A stretch of DNA of 64,000 nt from Saccharothrix carnea (lineage in GTDB: Bacteria; Actinomycetota; Actinomycetes; Mycobacteriales; Pseudonocardiaceae): positions 186,001-250,000 of the forward strand of contig NZ_PYAX01000005.1 in NCBI RefSeq assembly GCF_003014735.1, in the 5' to 3' direction. The notes under the pieces are model-generated. The model had not been told where the DNA came from. It saw nothing but the letters and a program-made list of their open reading frames with translations, and did no database searches. Of this stretch, positions 25,968 to 34,834 are shown piece by piece. How positions within the stretch are numbered: the stretch's first letter is position 1; every line of letters begins with the position of its first letter. The position numbers and the translations under genes were made by a program.

Positions 25968-26669
25968 GTGACGTCCAGCCACCAGCGACCGCCGCACCAC
26001 CGATCCGTCGTCAGCTACGTCCAACGCGGCGAACGGATGACCGTGGGGCAGCAGCGCGCATGGGACCGCCACTGGGAGCGCTTGGGCCAGGAGGTCAAGG
26101 CGCTCCCGGCCGGTCCCGTGCACTTCGACGAGTGGTTCGGGCGCGAGGCGCCGGTGGTCCTCGAGATCGGTTCCGGGATGGGCGAGACCACCTCGCAGCT
26201 CGTCGCCGCCGCGCCCGACGTCAACTACGTGGCCGTCGAGGTCTACAAGCCCGGCCTGGCGCAGCTGCTGCTGCGCGCCGAGGCGCTCGACGTGACCAAC
26301 CTGCGGGTCCTTCGCGGTGACGCGGTCGACCTGCTCACCGAGCACGTGGAGCCCGGTGCCCTGGCCGAGGTGCGGATCTACTTCCCCGACCCGTGGCCGA
26401 AGAAGAAGCACCACAAGCGCCGGCTCGTGCAGCCGGAGTTCGTGCACCTGGTGGCGACGCGGCTGAAGCCGGGTGGCGTGCTGCACCTGGCCACGGACTG
26501 GGAGGAGTACGCCGAGCAGATGCTCGCGGTGTGCTCGGCCGAGCCTCTGCTGCGCAACCGGTACGACGGGTGGGCGCCGCGGCCGGAGTGGCGGCCGGTG
26601 ACCAAGTTCGAGCAGCGGGCGGTCGAGGAGGAGCGGATCAGCCACGACCTGATGTTCGAGCGGGGGTAA
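25968..26669 (+). CDS. trmB: tRNA (guanine-N7-)-methyltransferase
   Basis: 233 residues, normal length. It makes m7G46 in tRNA using S-adenosylmethionine. The SAM motif VVLEIGSGMGETT and the TrmB hallmark IYFPDPWPKKKHHKRRLV are both present, followed by HLATDWEEYAEQML. The start is supported by a -10-like TAGGCT 8 nt upstream. It is followed after ~150 bp by the nitric oxide synthase-like gene. Confidence 0.96.
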   Translation: MTSSHQRPPHHRSVVSYVQRGERMTVGQQRAWDRHWERLGQEVKALPAGPVHFDEWFGREAPVVLEIGSGMGETTSQLVAAAPDVNYVAVEVYKPGLAQLLLRAEALDVTNLRVLRGDAVDLLTEHVEPGALAEVRIYFPDPWPKKKHHKRRLVQPEFVHLVATRLKPGGVLHLATDWEEYAEQMLAVCSAEPLLRNRYDGWAPRPEWRPVTKFEQRAVEEERISHDLMFERG

Positions 26670-26809
26670 GTCACCCGACCGTGGCATAAAGTCACGGGTC
26701 CGAACGGACGATGCGGCGACTGCGCGTGGATTCGTCACCGGATCGAGTGGGATTTGTCGATCACCCGATGTGCCCCGTCTGGCAGTGACGCGTGACGCCG
26801 ATCCGCAAC

Positions 26810-26815
26810 TACGGT
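26810..26815 (+). promoter_or_regulatory. -10-like hexamer TACGGT, leaderless NOS gene
   Basis: TACGGT ends 8 nt before GTG 26824. This favours 26824 over the in-frame upstream GTG at 26770, which would place the hexamer inside the coding region. Confidence 0.5.
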
Positions 26816-26823
26816 TGCCGCCC

Positions 26824-27954
26824 GTGACCGCAGTAGACAACGAACCGATAACGTTCGACGTGGACGCGGCGGAGGGCTTCCTCCGCATGTTCCACATCGC
26901 CCACCCCGAAGCCGGACCGGTCGGACCACGCCTGAACGAGGTCCGCGACGAGATCGCCGACACCGGCACCTACCGCCACACCACCCACGAGCTCGCCTAC
27001 GGCGCGCGGATCGCGCTGCGCGACTCGGGCTGGTGCACCAGCGGCGTGCCGTGGCGCCGGCTCAAGGTCCGCGACCTGCGCGGTTTCCGCAACGCGGGCG
27101 CCGTCGCCGCCGAGTGCGTCGAGCACCTGCGCCTGGCCACCAACGGCGGCGAGATCCGCCCGCTGGTCACGGTGTTCGCGCCGGACACCCCGACCGCGCC
27201 GGGGCCGTGCATCTGGAACGAGCAGCTGGTCCGGTACGCGGGCTACGGCGACGGCACCGGTGACCGCCGCTACCGCGAGTTCACCGACGTCGTGCAGGGC
27301 ATGGGGTGGCGGGCGCCGACGCCGACCGGCCGCTTCGACCCGCTGCCGCTCGTGGTGGAGACCGCGCACGAGGGCGTGCGACTGTTCGACGTGCCGCCCG
27401 ACGTGGTGCACGAGGTGATGCTCGAACACCCCGAGCTGCCCTGGTTCGGCCGGCTCGGGCTGCGCTGGCACGCGGTGCCCGTGATCACGAACATGCGGCT
27501 GACCATCGGCGGCGTCACCTACCCCGCCGCGCCGTTCAACTCGTGGTTCGTCGGCTCCGAGATCGGCGCCAGGAGCCTCGCCGACGAGAACGCCTACGGC
27601 GCGGCCCGGCCCGTCGCCGAGGCGCTGGGTCTGGACACGTCCACCGAGCGCTCGCTGTGGCGCGACCGCGCCGTGGTGGAGCTGAACCGGGCCGTGCTGC
27701 ACTCGTTCGACCTCGCGTCGGTGACCATCACCGACCACCACGCCGAATCGCGGCACCGGCTGTCGTGGCTGCGCTCGCGGCAACGCCACTCCGGCAACCG
27801 GCCCGCCTTCCGCCTCGACCCCTCGGCGGCCCGCCGTGCCCGCGCCGGCGGCCCCGCCCGCTTCGCCCCCGCCCCCGCGGAGACGACCCGCCCCCAGTCA
27901 CCCGGACGCCTCGCCGAACTGCTCCGGCGGCGCGTCGAAGGCGTCGGCGGCTGA
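26824..27954 (+). CDS. nos: Nitric oxide synthase oxygenase, divergent heme-ligand loop
   Basis: 376 residues, oxygenase domain only as in other bacterial NOS, which make NO from arginine with help from unlinked reductases. Conserved parts: WNEQLVRYAGY, LRWHAVPVITNMRLTIGG, PFNSWFVGSEIGAR with the substrate Glu246, SLWRDRAVVELNRAVLHSF and TITDHHAESR. The proximal heme Cys71 and the Trp six residues later (CTSGVPW) keep their spacing. The usual RCIGR motif reads WCTSG, and PFNGW reads PFNSW. A ~50-residue Pro/Arg-rich extension ends the protein. Heme ligation is probably kept, but activity is uncertain. The monocistronic gene has a leaderless promoter. Confidence 0.9.
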   Translation: MTAVDNEPITFDVDAAEGFLRMFHIAHPEAGPVGPRLNEVRDEIADTGTYRHTTHELAYGARIALRDSGWCTSGVPWRRLKVRDLRGFRNAGAVAAECVEHLRLATNGGEIRPLVTVFAPDTPTAPGPCIWNEQLVRYAGYGDGTGDRRYREFTDVVQGMGWRAPTPTGRFDPLPLVVETAHEGVRLFDVPPDVVHEVMLEHPELPWFGRLGLRWHAVPVITNMRLTIGGVTYPAAPFNSWFVGSEIGARSLADENAYGAARPVAEALGLDTSTERSLWRDRAVVELNRAVLHSFDLASVTITDHHAESRHRLSWLRSRQRHSGNRPAFRLDPSAARRARAGGPARFAPAPAETTRPQSPGRLAELLRRRVEGVGG

Positions 27955-27987
27955 GCGCGGTCCCCGATACGCCTCGTAGCCGTCCGG

Positions 27988-28086
27988 TCAGCGCTCGGAA
28001 TCGACCAGCACGCCCGACAACGCCATCAGGACCAGCACCAGCAGGCCCAGCACGGCGCCCGCCCAAGTAGCGACCACTCCGAACAT
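27988..28086 (-). CDS. Small single-pass membrane peptide, 32 aa
   Basis: ATG 28086 is preceded by GGGAGG 7 nt upstream. The product begins MFGVVATWAGAVLGLLVLVL, forming one transmembrane helix, and ends in a polar VDSER tail. Codons are strongly GC-biased at third positions. It lies alone in the ~300-bp gap between the NOS-like gene and a histidine kinase. Resembles small membrane peptides often missed in annotation; function unknown. Confidence 0.6.
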   Translation of the reverse strand: MFGVVATWAGAVLGLLVLVLMALSGVLVDSER

Positions 28087-28242
28087 GGTGTTCCTCCCGT
28101 TCCCCGACTCACCACTCAAGAGTCACCCCGGGATTCGTCATCCGACATCGGCCACTGGTGTGTTTCCGCAGGCGTTCGGGTCAGCCTTGCGGCTGACGGC
28201 CCACCCGACCCGGGTCGGACGCGCCCCGCCGCGCGACCACCT

Positions 28243-28248
28243 ACGGTG
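28243..28248 (+). promoter_or_regulatory. -10-like hexamer TACGGT, leaderless histidine kinase gene
   Basis: TACGGT ends 7 nt before the GTG at 28256, with no Shine-Dalgarno sequence in between. Confidence 0.5.
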
Positions 28249-28255
28249 AGGTCCC

Positions 28256-29416
28256 GTGGAGAGCACTCACCTCGGGTGGCGGCCCCTGCTCCGCCGCCAG
28301 TGGCCGCTGGCCTGCGCCCTGCTCTTCTTCGTCGGCGGCGAGTTCCTCGGTGAGGTCGGCTGGTGGCACGTCCCCGGCGAGGTGGTCGTGTGCGTGCTGG
28401 CCGTGCTCGCGCCCCGGCGCCCGTTCGACGCCGCGCTGACCGCCGCGGCGGCGGTGCCGGCGAGTTCGGTCGTGCTGCGCGTGGCCGGTGTCGCGCCCGT
28501 GACGCCGATGCTCGGCGGCCTGGTGGTGGCCGAGGTGGCGGCGCTGATGGCGATCGTCGCGGTGGTGGTGCGGCAGGCGCCGCCGGTGCGCGCGGTGACC
28601 GGGGCGGTGCTGCTCGTCGCCGTGTCGGTGGTCGCCGCGCTCGTGCGGCCGGAGTACCGGTCGCCGTACTGGCCGGACGACTACGACGGTCCCGGGTTCG
28701 GCGCGCAGGCGGTGTTCGGCGGGGTGCTGCTGGCGCTGTCGGTCGGCACCGGGCTGTACTTCCGGGCCCGCGACCGGGAACGCGCGACCGCCGTGCGGGC
28801 CGAGGTCGCGGCGGCGCAGCACGCCGAGCGCATGGCGCTGGCCCGCGAGCTGCACGACGTGATCGCGCACTACGTGACCGGGATGGTGGTGCACGCGCAG
28901 GCGGCGCAGGCCGTGCCGGCGGCGGCGCGGGAGGCGTTGCCGATCATCGTGCGCAGCGGCAACGAGGCGTTGACCGAGATGCGCCGCCTGGTGGGCACGC
29001 TGCGCGGCACCGACGCCGACGCGCCCACCGCGTCCAGCGACCTGGCCGATGACGTGCGCGGGGTGGTGGAGCGGTCCGGGCAGCCCGTGCGGCTGCACGT
29101 CGACCTGCCGGAACCGGTGCCGCCGTCCCTGGGCCGCTCGGTGCTGCGGTTGGTGCAGGAGTCGTTGACCAACGCGCGCAAGCACGCCGAGGACGTGTCC
29201 TCTGTGGACGTCTCGGTGTCCGTTTCGGACGGTGTGGTGCACGTGGTGGTGGCCGACGACGGGCGGGCGCAGAGGACGGCGCCCGTCGGCGGCTCCGGCG
29301 GTTACGGGTTGGTGGGCATGCGCGAGCGGGTCGAGCTGCTGGGCGGGCGGTTCAGCGCGGGTGCGCGCGCCGGTGGTGGCTGGGAGGTGCGCGCCGCCCT
29401 GCCCGTGACGCGGTGA
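28256..29416 (+). CDS. Orphan sensor histidine kinase, DesK/NarL class, 386 aa
   Basis: Five to six membrane helices occupy the first ~165 residues. The HisKA_3 motif is ALARELHDVIAHYVTGMV. The ATPase part includes LRLVQESLTNARKHAEDV, VVVADDGRAQ and GGYGLVGMRERVELLGG. A WPDDYDG loop lies between two helices. Unlike the other two kinases in this window it has no adjacent response regulator. The next gene is on the opposite strand, so its partner must be elsewhere. Confidence 0.9.
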   Translation: MESTHLGWRPLLRRQWPLACALLFFVGGEFLGEVGWWHVPGEVVVCVLAVLAPRRPFDAALTAAAAVPASSVVLRVAGVAPVTPMLGGLVVAEVAALMAIVAVVVRQAPPVRAVTGAVLLVAVSVVAALVRPEYRSPYWPDDYDGPGFGAQAVFGGVLLALSVGTGLYFRARDRERATAVRAEVAAAQHAERMALARELHDVIAHYVTGMVVHAQAAQAVPAAAREALPIIVRSGNEALTEMRRLVGTLRGTDADAPTASSDLADDVRGVVERSGQPVRLHVDLPEPVPPSLGRSVLRLVQESLTNARKHAEDVSSVDVSVSVSDGVVHVVVADDGRAQRTAPVGGSGGYGLVGMRERVELLGGRFSAGARAGGGWEVRAALPVTR

Positions 29417-29448
29417 CCCGCCTGGCCGGTGGGTCGACCGCACCGCGG

Positions 29449-30315
29449 TCAGCCCGCGGTGGGGTGTGAGGCGGGCAGTTCCGCGGGCAGCGGGTAGGTG
29501 AAGGACTGCGCCGGGTCGAGCGCGCCGAGGTGCCGGTCGGCGACCGGGCGGCGGGCACGGTGACCACCCCGGTCCTGGTCGGGGATCGTCGGCCGGTAGT
29601 CGCCGAGCCAGGTGGTGACGTCGCCGGAGAGCCGGGCGTTCTCCTCGTGCAACTGGCGCACCTGGTGCTCCAGCTCGGCGATCCGCGCCTCCGCGTCGCG
29701 GTGCACCCGGACCACCGTCCACAGCAGCTCGTACGCGCTCGACTCCCGGTCCGGCGCCTCGTCCTCGTCGGCCGCGGGGTCGGGTTCCCAGCCCTCGGGG
29801 ACCGGCAGCCCGTACTTCCGGGCCCATCCCGGGCCGCCGATCATCGCGGTGGTGATGTTCTCGACCGACGGGTCCAGCCAGCGCGGGCGTGGTCCGTCCG
29901 TCTCCTCGCCGGTGACGAGTCGGTGCAGGTGGCGGGCGGTCGCCAGGACGTCCTGCACGTGTTCGGGGTGGACGGCGGCGTTGATCAGGTCGACGAGCCG
30001 GCTCCACGGCGGCACGGTGTCCGGCCGCGCCTGCGCGCCGATCCAGCGCGTCACCTCGGCCCGCACCGACCCGAGCGACCGGCCCTGCGCCCAGTGCCCG
30101 GGTGTTCGCGCGGCACGCCGGAGCACCCGCCGGTACGCGGTGCTCATCCGGCCCTGGTCGTCCACCAGGTGCACCAGCAGGAACAACGCGAGCCACCGAC
30201 GTTCCCGGGACAGGTCCGGCTCGGAGAAGTCAGCCTCCGATCGCAGGACCGCCGCCGCGGGCTCACCCCTGCCGCGCCGCTCGCCGGGTTGGCCACTTGT
30301 ACCGTTACGAGCCAC
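29449..30315 (-). CDS. Hypothetical protein with helical core and coiled coil, 288 aa
   Basis: The start GTG 30315 has AGGAG 5 nt upstream; the in-frame GTG 30321 would overlap that site. No signal peptide or membrane segment is visible. Residues ~35-150 are helical and Arg/Trp-rich (FLLVHLVDDQGRMSTAYRRVL). Residues ~205-245 form a coiled coil (HRDAEARIAELEHQVRQLHE). The tail is Pro-rich and disordered. No known domain is recognised. It is convergent with the histidine kinase and divergent from the amidohydrolase. Confidence 0.7.
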   Translation of the reverse strand: MARNGTSGQPGERRGRGEPAAAVLRSEADFSEPDLSRERRWLALFLLVHLVDDQGRMSTAYRRVLRRAARTPGHWAQGRSLGSVRAEVTRWIGAQARPDTVPPWSRLVDLINAAVHPEHVQDVLATARHLHRLVTGEETDGPRPRWLDPSVENITTAMIGGPGWARKYGLPVPEGWEPDPAADEDEAPDRESSAYELLWTVVRVHRDAEARIAELEHQVRQLHEENARLSGDVTTWLGDYRPTIPDQDRGGHRARRPVADRHLGALDPAQSFTYPLPAELPASHPTAG

Positions 30316-30488
30316 TGTCACTCCTTCGCCGGATCAGCGGGACCACCACCTCTCCCAACGTTTCGGAGATTACGTCCATCCGGCGGGTGAACACCGCCCG
30401 AGAAGGTCAAACCCACTGTTCGGGTTACGGGGTGACGCGTGCACCGCCACGTTGTGTGTCGCTCGATCGAGTGCGGCAGGATCGGGGT

Positions 30489-31790
30489 ATGTCGCTGCGC
30501 CTGCACGCCCCCGTCGTCCTGCCCTGCGATCCCGCCTGCACCGTCCTGCGTGACGCCGTGGTCGACGTCGTCGACGGCCGGATCACGCACGTCGGCGCGG
30601 AGGCCGACGCGCCGGAGTTCACCGGCGAGGTCCGCCGGCTGAGCGGGATCCTGTTGCCCGGCCTGGTGAACGCCCACGCGCACAGCCCGATGGTGCTGCT
30701 GCGCGGGATGGGCGGCGACCTGCCGCTGCTGCGCTGGCTGCGCGAGGCGATGTGGCCGGCCGAGGCGAAGATGAAGCCGTCCGACATCCGGGTCGGCATG
30801 CTGCTCGGCGCGGTGGAGATGCTGCGCAACGGCGTGACCACGAGCGCGGAGATGTACTTCCACGGCGAGCAGCTGGTGGACGCGGTGCTGGCGGCCGGGT
30901 CGCGGGTGCTGTTCGGTGCGGCGATCATGGACCTGCCGGGGATGCCGTGGCGGCCGATGACCGACGAGATCACCCGGTGGATCGACGCGGACGGGCTGCG
31001 GTTCGGGCCGGACGAGCGGGTGGAGCTGAGCTACGGGCCGCACTCGGCGTACATCCTGTCGCCGGAGGCGCTGGGCGAGATCGCGGGTGAGGCGCGCGAG
31101 CGCGGGGCGTTGGTGCAGGTGCACGTGGCCGAGTCGCCCGAGGAGGACGTCGAGCAGCGGGCGTCGCACGGTTCCGTGCCGCGGTTGCTGGAGCAGGCGG
31201 GCGTGCTGGGCGGGCGGGTGCTGTCGGCGCACTCCGTGCACCTGTCGCCGGAGGACGTCGCCATCTACGTCGAGCACGGGGTCGGGATCGCGCACTGCCC
31301 CGGGTCGAACACCAAGCTGGCGTCCGGCATCGCACCGCTGCGGTCCTACTTGGACGCGGGCATCGCGGTCGGCTTGGGCACGGACGGGCCCTCGTCCAAC
31401 GACGACCTGGACCTGTTCGAGGAGGCCAGGTTGGCGGCGCTGCTGGCGCGGGTGACGTCGCAGGACGCGACCGCGATGCGGGCGGCGGACGCGTTGCTGC
31501 TGGCCACGCGCGGTGGTGCGGCGGCGTTGGGCCGGGACGACCTCGGTGCGTTGGAGCCTGGTCGGTGGGGTGACGTCGTGCACGTGGACGTGGACGACCC
31601 GGCGTTCGCCACGGGCTTGGACGCGCCGGACGAGCAGGTGCTGGCGAACCTGGTGTGGGCGTCGGGCACGCGCCGGGTCAAGGACGTGTGGGTGGCGGGC
31701 AAACAGGTCGTGGCCGACGGTGAGACGACCAACGTCGACCGGCGTGAGGCGCAGGCCGGCGTGCGCGAGGTGGCGGCCCGCCTGCGGTAG
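30489..31790 (+). CDS. TRZ/ATZ-family amidohydrolase (S-adenosylhomocysteine/MTA deaminase-like)
   Basis: 433 residues. The metal-dependent amidohydrolase motifs are all present: GLVNAHAHSPM (HxH), the HxG-like VQVHVAESPEED, SAHSVHLSPED and LGTDGPSSNDDLDLFEE. The N-terminal and C-terminal beta sandwich is intact (ILLPGLVN, KDVWVAGKQVVADGE). The motif pattern is that of the TRZ/ATZ deaminases that include MtaD/SahH-deaminases and chlorohydrolases. The exact substrate is not determinable. CAGGAT lies 6 nt before the ATG as a possible leaderless -10. The next gene is convergent, separated by 1 bp. Confidence 0.88.
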   Translation: MSLRLHAPVVLPCDPACTVLRDAVVDVVDGRITHVGAEADAPEFTGEVRRLSGILLPGLVNAHAHSPMVLLRGMGGDLPLLRWLREAMWPAEAKMKPSDIRVGMLLGAVEMLRNGVTTSAEMYFHGEQLVDAVLAAGSRVLFGAAIMDLPGMPWRPMTDEITRWIDADGLRFGPDERVELSYGPHSAYILSPEALGEIAGEARERGALVQVHVAESPEEDVEQRASHGSVPRLLEQAGVLGGRVLSAHSVHLSPEDVAIYVEHGVGIAHCPGSNTKLASGIAPLRSYLDAGIAVGLGTDGPSSNDDLDLFEEARLAALLARVTSQDATAMRAADALLLATRGGAAALGRDDLGALEPGRWGDVVHVDVDDPAFATGLDAPDEQVLANLVWASGTRRVKDVWVAGKQVVADGETTNVDRREAQAGVREVAARLR

Positions 31791-31791
31791 G

Positions 31792-32472
31792 TCAGCGGGG
31801 GCGCGGGCGGACGACGATCTCGGTGAAGTGGGCGTCGTCGCCCGCGTTGACGGCGGTGACGACGGCCTGGGCGACGGAGTCCGGGTGCAGGTAGAGGTGC
31901 GGCTGGTAGTCGCCGTTCTCCTGCGCGCGGACGCCGCGCTGCATGTCGGTGTCGACGCGTCCGGGGTGGACGGACGTGACGCGGAGGTCTTCTTCTTCGG
32001 CGCGCAGAGCGTCACCGAAGGCCCGCAGCGCGAACTTGCTGGCCGCGTAGACGCCCCAGTCGGGATTCGCGCGCAGGCCCGCGCCGGAGTTGATCAGCAC
32101 GACGTGGCCGCGGTGGGCGCGCAGCAGCGGAAGCGTCAAGCGGGTGAGCTCCGCGACCGCGACCACGTTCACGTCGAGGGTGCGGCGCCAGACGTCGGCC
32201 GTGGCCTCGGCGAGCGGGCCGAGCTCGGCGATGCCCGCACTGTGCACGAGGACGTCCAGGCGGGTGAGCTCGGCGGTGGCGGCGGCCAGCGCGTCGGCGT
32301 CGGTCAGCTCCACGGGCCACGGGCGGGCGGAGTCCAGCGACCCGGCCAGCTCTCGCAGCGCTTCCTCATCCCGACCACCGAGCAACAGGTCGTGCGTCGG
32401 CGCGAGCACCCGCGCCACGGCCGCGCCGATGCCGCGCGAGGCACCGGTGATCAGAGCAACGGGACGACTCAT
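31792..32472 (-). CDS. Short-chain dehydrogenase/reductase, 226 aa
   Basis: TGxxxGxG reads LITGASRGIGAAVARVL, the catalytic residues are in LINSGAGLRANPDWGVYAASKFAL (Ser, YxxxK), and NSAG-type VHSAGI follows the fourth strand. Length is typical of classical SDRs. The cofactor preference and substrate are unknown. On the coding strand TAGGGT sits 6 nt before the ATG, a leaderless arrangement. It converges with the amidohydrolase gene. Confidence 0.92.
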   Translation of the reverse strand: MSRPVALITGASRGIGAAVARVLAPTHDLLLGGRDEEALRELAGSLDSARPWPVELTDADALAAATAELTRLDVLVHSAGIAELGPLAEATADVWRRTLDVNVVAVAELTRLTLPLLRAHRGHVVLINSGAGLRANPDWGVYAASKFALRAFGDALRAEEEDLRVTSVHPGRVDTDMQRGVRAQENGDYQPHLYLHPDSVAQAVVTAVNAGDDAHFTEIVVRPRPR

Positions 32473-32579
32473 GCCTCGACCCTAACCAACCACCGCCCGC
32501 GACGTGCCCTACCGGGCAACCACGCCGCTTCGCAGGCGTCCCCGCCAAGGGGACCCCTGCTTTCACCCTTCCACACAGG

Positions 32580-32596
32580 ACCGACGAATCGTCGGT
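32580..32596. repeat. 17-bp perfect inverted repeat in a promoter-like gap
   Basis: ACCGACGA-A-TCGTCGGT has 8-bp arms around a single A. It lies in the 212-bp gap between the SDR start and the phoX stop, about 14 bp before a TTGTCCACA-like site (32610-32618). Confidence 0.5.
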
Positions 32597-32640
32597 GTCG
32601 GGCATCGCCTGTGGACAAGTCCCTTGCCTGTGGAGAAGTC

Positions 32641-32678
32641 GGTGGAGGGCTCGGGCGCGGTGGCGCGAGCCCTCCACC
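32641..32678 (-). terminator. GC-rich hairpin downstream of phoX
   Basis: A 13-bp perfect stem, GGTGGAGGGCTCG (32641-32653) / CGAGCCCTCCACC (32666-32678), begins 6 nt past the phoX stop on the minus strand. There is no U-tract, as is common in high-GC actinobacteria. Confidence 0.65.
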
Positions 32679-32684
32679 TCGGGG

Positions 32685-34766
32685 TCAGCCGCAGATGCGG
32701 CCCTTGTCCTTCTTCCACACCGCGACCACGGACGGGCGGGGCTGGGTGGTGCCGCCGTCCGGCCAGTGCGACAGCGGGTTGTTGGCCGACGCGCCGTCGA
32801 TCTCACCGGGGTGCTGCACGGCCACCAGCACGAAGTCGTCCTCGATGACCGGGCCGCACGTCTCGGCACCCTTCGGCACGGTCAGGAACTGCTTCACCCG
32901 ACCGCGGAACGGACCCTCGACCGGCACCGCGAACAGGCCGTCGTTGGACTTCAGGGCGTTGCCGTCGGTGGAGATCCACAGGTTGCCCCGCGCGTCGAAC
33001 GCCACGTTGTCGGGGCACGAGATCGGCGAGACCTGGGTCTTGTCGTAGCCGCCGAAGTACGTGTCCGGCGAGGTCGGGTCGCCGCACACCAGCAGCAGCT
33101 TCCACGAGAACGACGTGGCGGCGTTGTCGCCGCGGCGCTCCTCCAGCTCCAGCACGTGACCGTGGCGGTTGTTCAGGCGCGGGTTGGGCTCGGTGGCGCC
33201 TTCCTTGCCCGCCTTGCCGCGGTCGGTGTTGTTGGTCAGCGCCGCGTACACCCGGCGGTTGCGCGGGTTCGGCTCGACGTCCTCGGGGCGGTCCATCTTG
33301 GTCGGGCCGACGGCGTCGGCCGCGAGCCGCGTGAAGACGTAGACCTCCTCGGCGGTGAAGCCGGGCACGAACGAGCGGTCACCCGCGGCCAGCGGGATCC
33401 ACTCGCCGGTGCCGTCGAACTCGCCGTCCGCGGGCAGCTTGCCGGTGCCGTCGATCTCGCCGACCGGGCTGTCGCCGGTGAACTTGGCGACGTACAGCGT
33501 GCCCTTGTCGAGCAGCTTCTTGTTGTGCTCACGGGCGTGCTTGCTGTTGCCCGGCTTGTACTTCTCGTCGGAGACGAACTTGTACATGTAGTCGAAGCGC
33601 TCGTCGTCACCCATGTACGCGACCACGCGGCCGTCGCGGGCGATGATCACGTTCGCGCCCTCGTGCTTGAAGCGGCCGAGCGCGGTGTGCTTGACCGGGG
33701 TCGAGTCCGGGTCGAGCGGATCGATCTCGACGACCCAGCCGAACCGGTTGACCTCGTTGGGCTCCTGCGCCACGTCGAAGCGCTTGTCGAAGCGCTCCCA
33801 CTTGCGGGTGGACGCCGCGCCGGACAGGCCGTAGCGGGACAGCCGCGCCTTCAGCACCGGGTCGGTGACCGAGCCCGCGTTGGCGAAGTACTGGTTGAAG
33901 TTCTCCTCGCCGGACAGGATCGTGCCCCACGGCGTGACGCCCCCGGCGCAGTTGTTCAGCGTGCCCAGCACCTTCGTGCCGGTCGGGTCGGCCGAGGTCT
34001 TGAGGTACTTCGAGCCGGCGGCCGGGCCGGTGACCTTGAACTCCGAGGTCGCGGTGAGGCGGCGGTTGTAGCGCCGGTCCAGCTTCGGCTCCAGCTTGCC
34101 GCTACGCCGGTCGCGCTCGACCTTCACCACGGACAGGCCGTGCGCGGCCCAGGCGATCTCGGTCTGCTCACGGGTGGGGTTGTTGGAGTCCCAGTTCTTG
34201 AACAGGAACTCCTCGGAGGTGTACTCGTGGTTGGCCACCAGCACCCACTCGTCGTGGCGGCCGACCGGCACCAGGCCGACGAAGTCGCAGTTGTAGCCGA
34301 ACTGCTTCGCCTGCGCCGCCGGCGTCTGGCGGTCGAAGTCGAACGCGGGCGCGCCGGGCAGCACCGGGTCGCCCCAGCGCAGCACGACACCCTGGTCGTA
34401 GCCCTCGGGCGTGACGATGCGGTCCTCGGTGTTGGGCGCGACGGCGGCGAAGTTCAGGCCGTCCCGGCGGCGACCGCCACCCAGGTCGGCGTCGACCTCG
34501 ACCTCGGGCTTCGCGGCGGCGGTGCCGGCACCGACCAGCCCGACACCCGCGCCCGCGACGGCGAGCACCGCGCCGGCCTTGAGCAGGCCACGCCGACGCA
34601 CGACCTCGCCGACGACGTCACCGAAGTAGGCGTTGTCGGACGTGTTGGGCGCCTCGTGCGCGCACGCGTCGCCGCAGCGGTACTTGCAGGTGATCGCCGA
34701 ACGCCCGAGGGGGTGGTTGGGCAGGAGGGGCAGCAGACGCCGCCCCCGATCGGTGGATGAGGACAC
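32685..34766 (-). CDS. phoX: PhoX-family alkaline phosphatase (DUF839), Tat-exported
   Basis: 693 residues. A twin-arginine-type leader appears at RRRGLLKAGAVLAVAGAG, ~55 residues in, as in actinobacterial PhoX. The body has the PhoX beta-propeller signatures: VANHEYTSEE, NNCAGGVTPWGTILSGEEN, FGWVVEIDPLDP and GCPDNVAFDARGNLWIS-type (here SCPDNVAFDARGNLWIS). These enzymes release phosphate from organic esters outside the cell and use Ca/Fe. GTG 34766 has GGAGG 5 nt upstream. A two-unit PHO box lies ~70 bp before it, indicating PhoP control under phosphate limitation. Confidence 0.93.
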   Translation of the reverse strand: MSSSTDRGRRLLPLLPNHPLGRSAITCKYRCGDACAHEAPNTSDNAYFGDVVGEVVRRRGLLKAGAVLAVAGAGVGLVGAGTAAAKPEVEVDADLGGGRRRDGLNFAAVAPNTEDRIVTPEGYDQGVVLRWGDPVLPGAPAFDFDRQTPAAQAKQFGYNCDFVGLVPVGRHDEWVLVANHEYTSEEFLFKNWDSNNPTREQTEIAWAAHGLSVVKVERDRRSGKLEPKLDRRYNRRLTATSEFKVTGPAAGSKYLKTSADPTGTKVLGTLNNCAGGVTPWGTILSGEENFNQYFANAGSVTDPVLKARLSRYGLSGAASTRKWERFDKRFDVAQEPNEVNRFGWVVEIDPLDPDSTPVKHTALGRFKHEGANVIIARDGRVVAYMGDDERFDYMYKFVSDEKYKPGNSKHAREHNKKLLDKGTLYVAKFTGDSPVGEIDGTGKLPADGEFDGTGEWIPLAAGDRSFVPGFTAEEVYVFTRLAADAVGPTKMDRPEDVEPNPRNRRVYAALTNNTDRGKAGKEGATEPNPRLNNRHGHVLELEERRGDNAATSFSWKLLLVCGDPTSPDTYFGGYDKTQVSPISCPDNVAFDARGNLWISTDGNALKSNDGLFAVPVEGPFRGRVKQFLTVPKGAETCGPVIEDDFVLVAVQHPGEIDGASANNPLSHWPDGGTTQPRPSVVAVWKKDKGRICG

Positions 34767-34834
34767 ACGGACCTCCGAGATCGCTCAGTGGGAACCGGGC
34801 GACCGTAAGAGGGCAAGTCCTCCTGCAGCGGACT

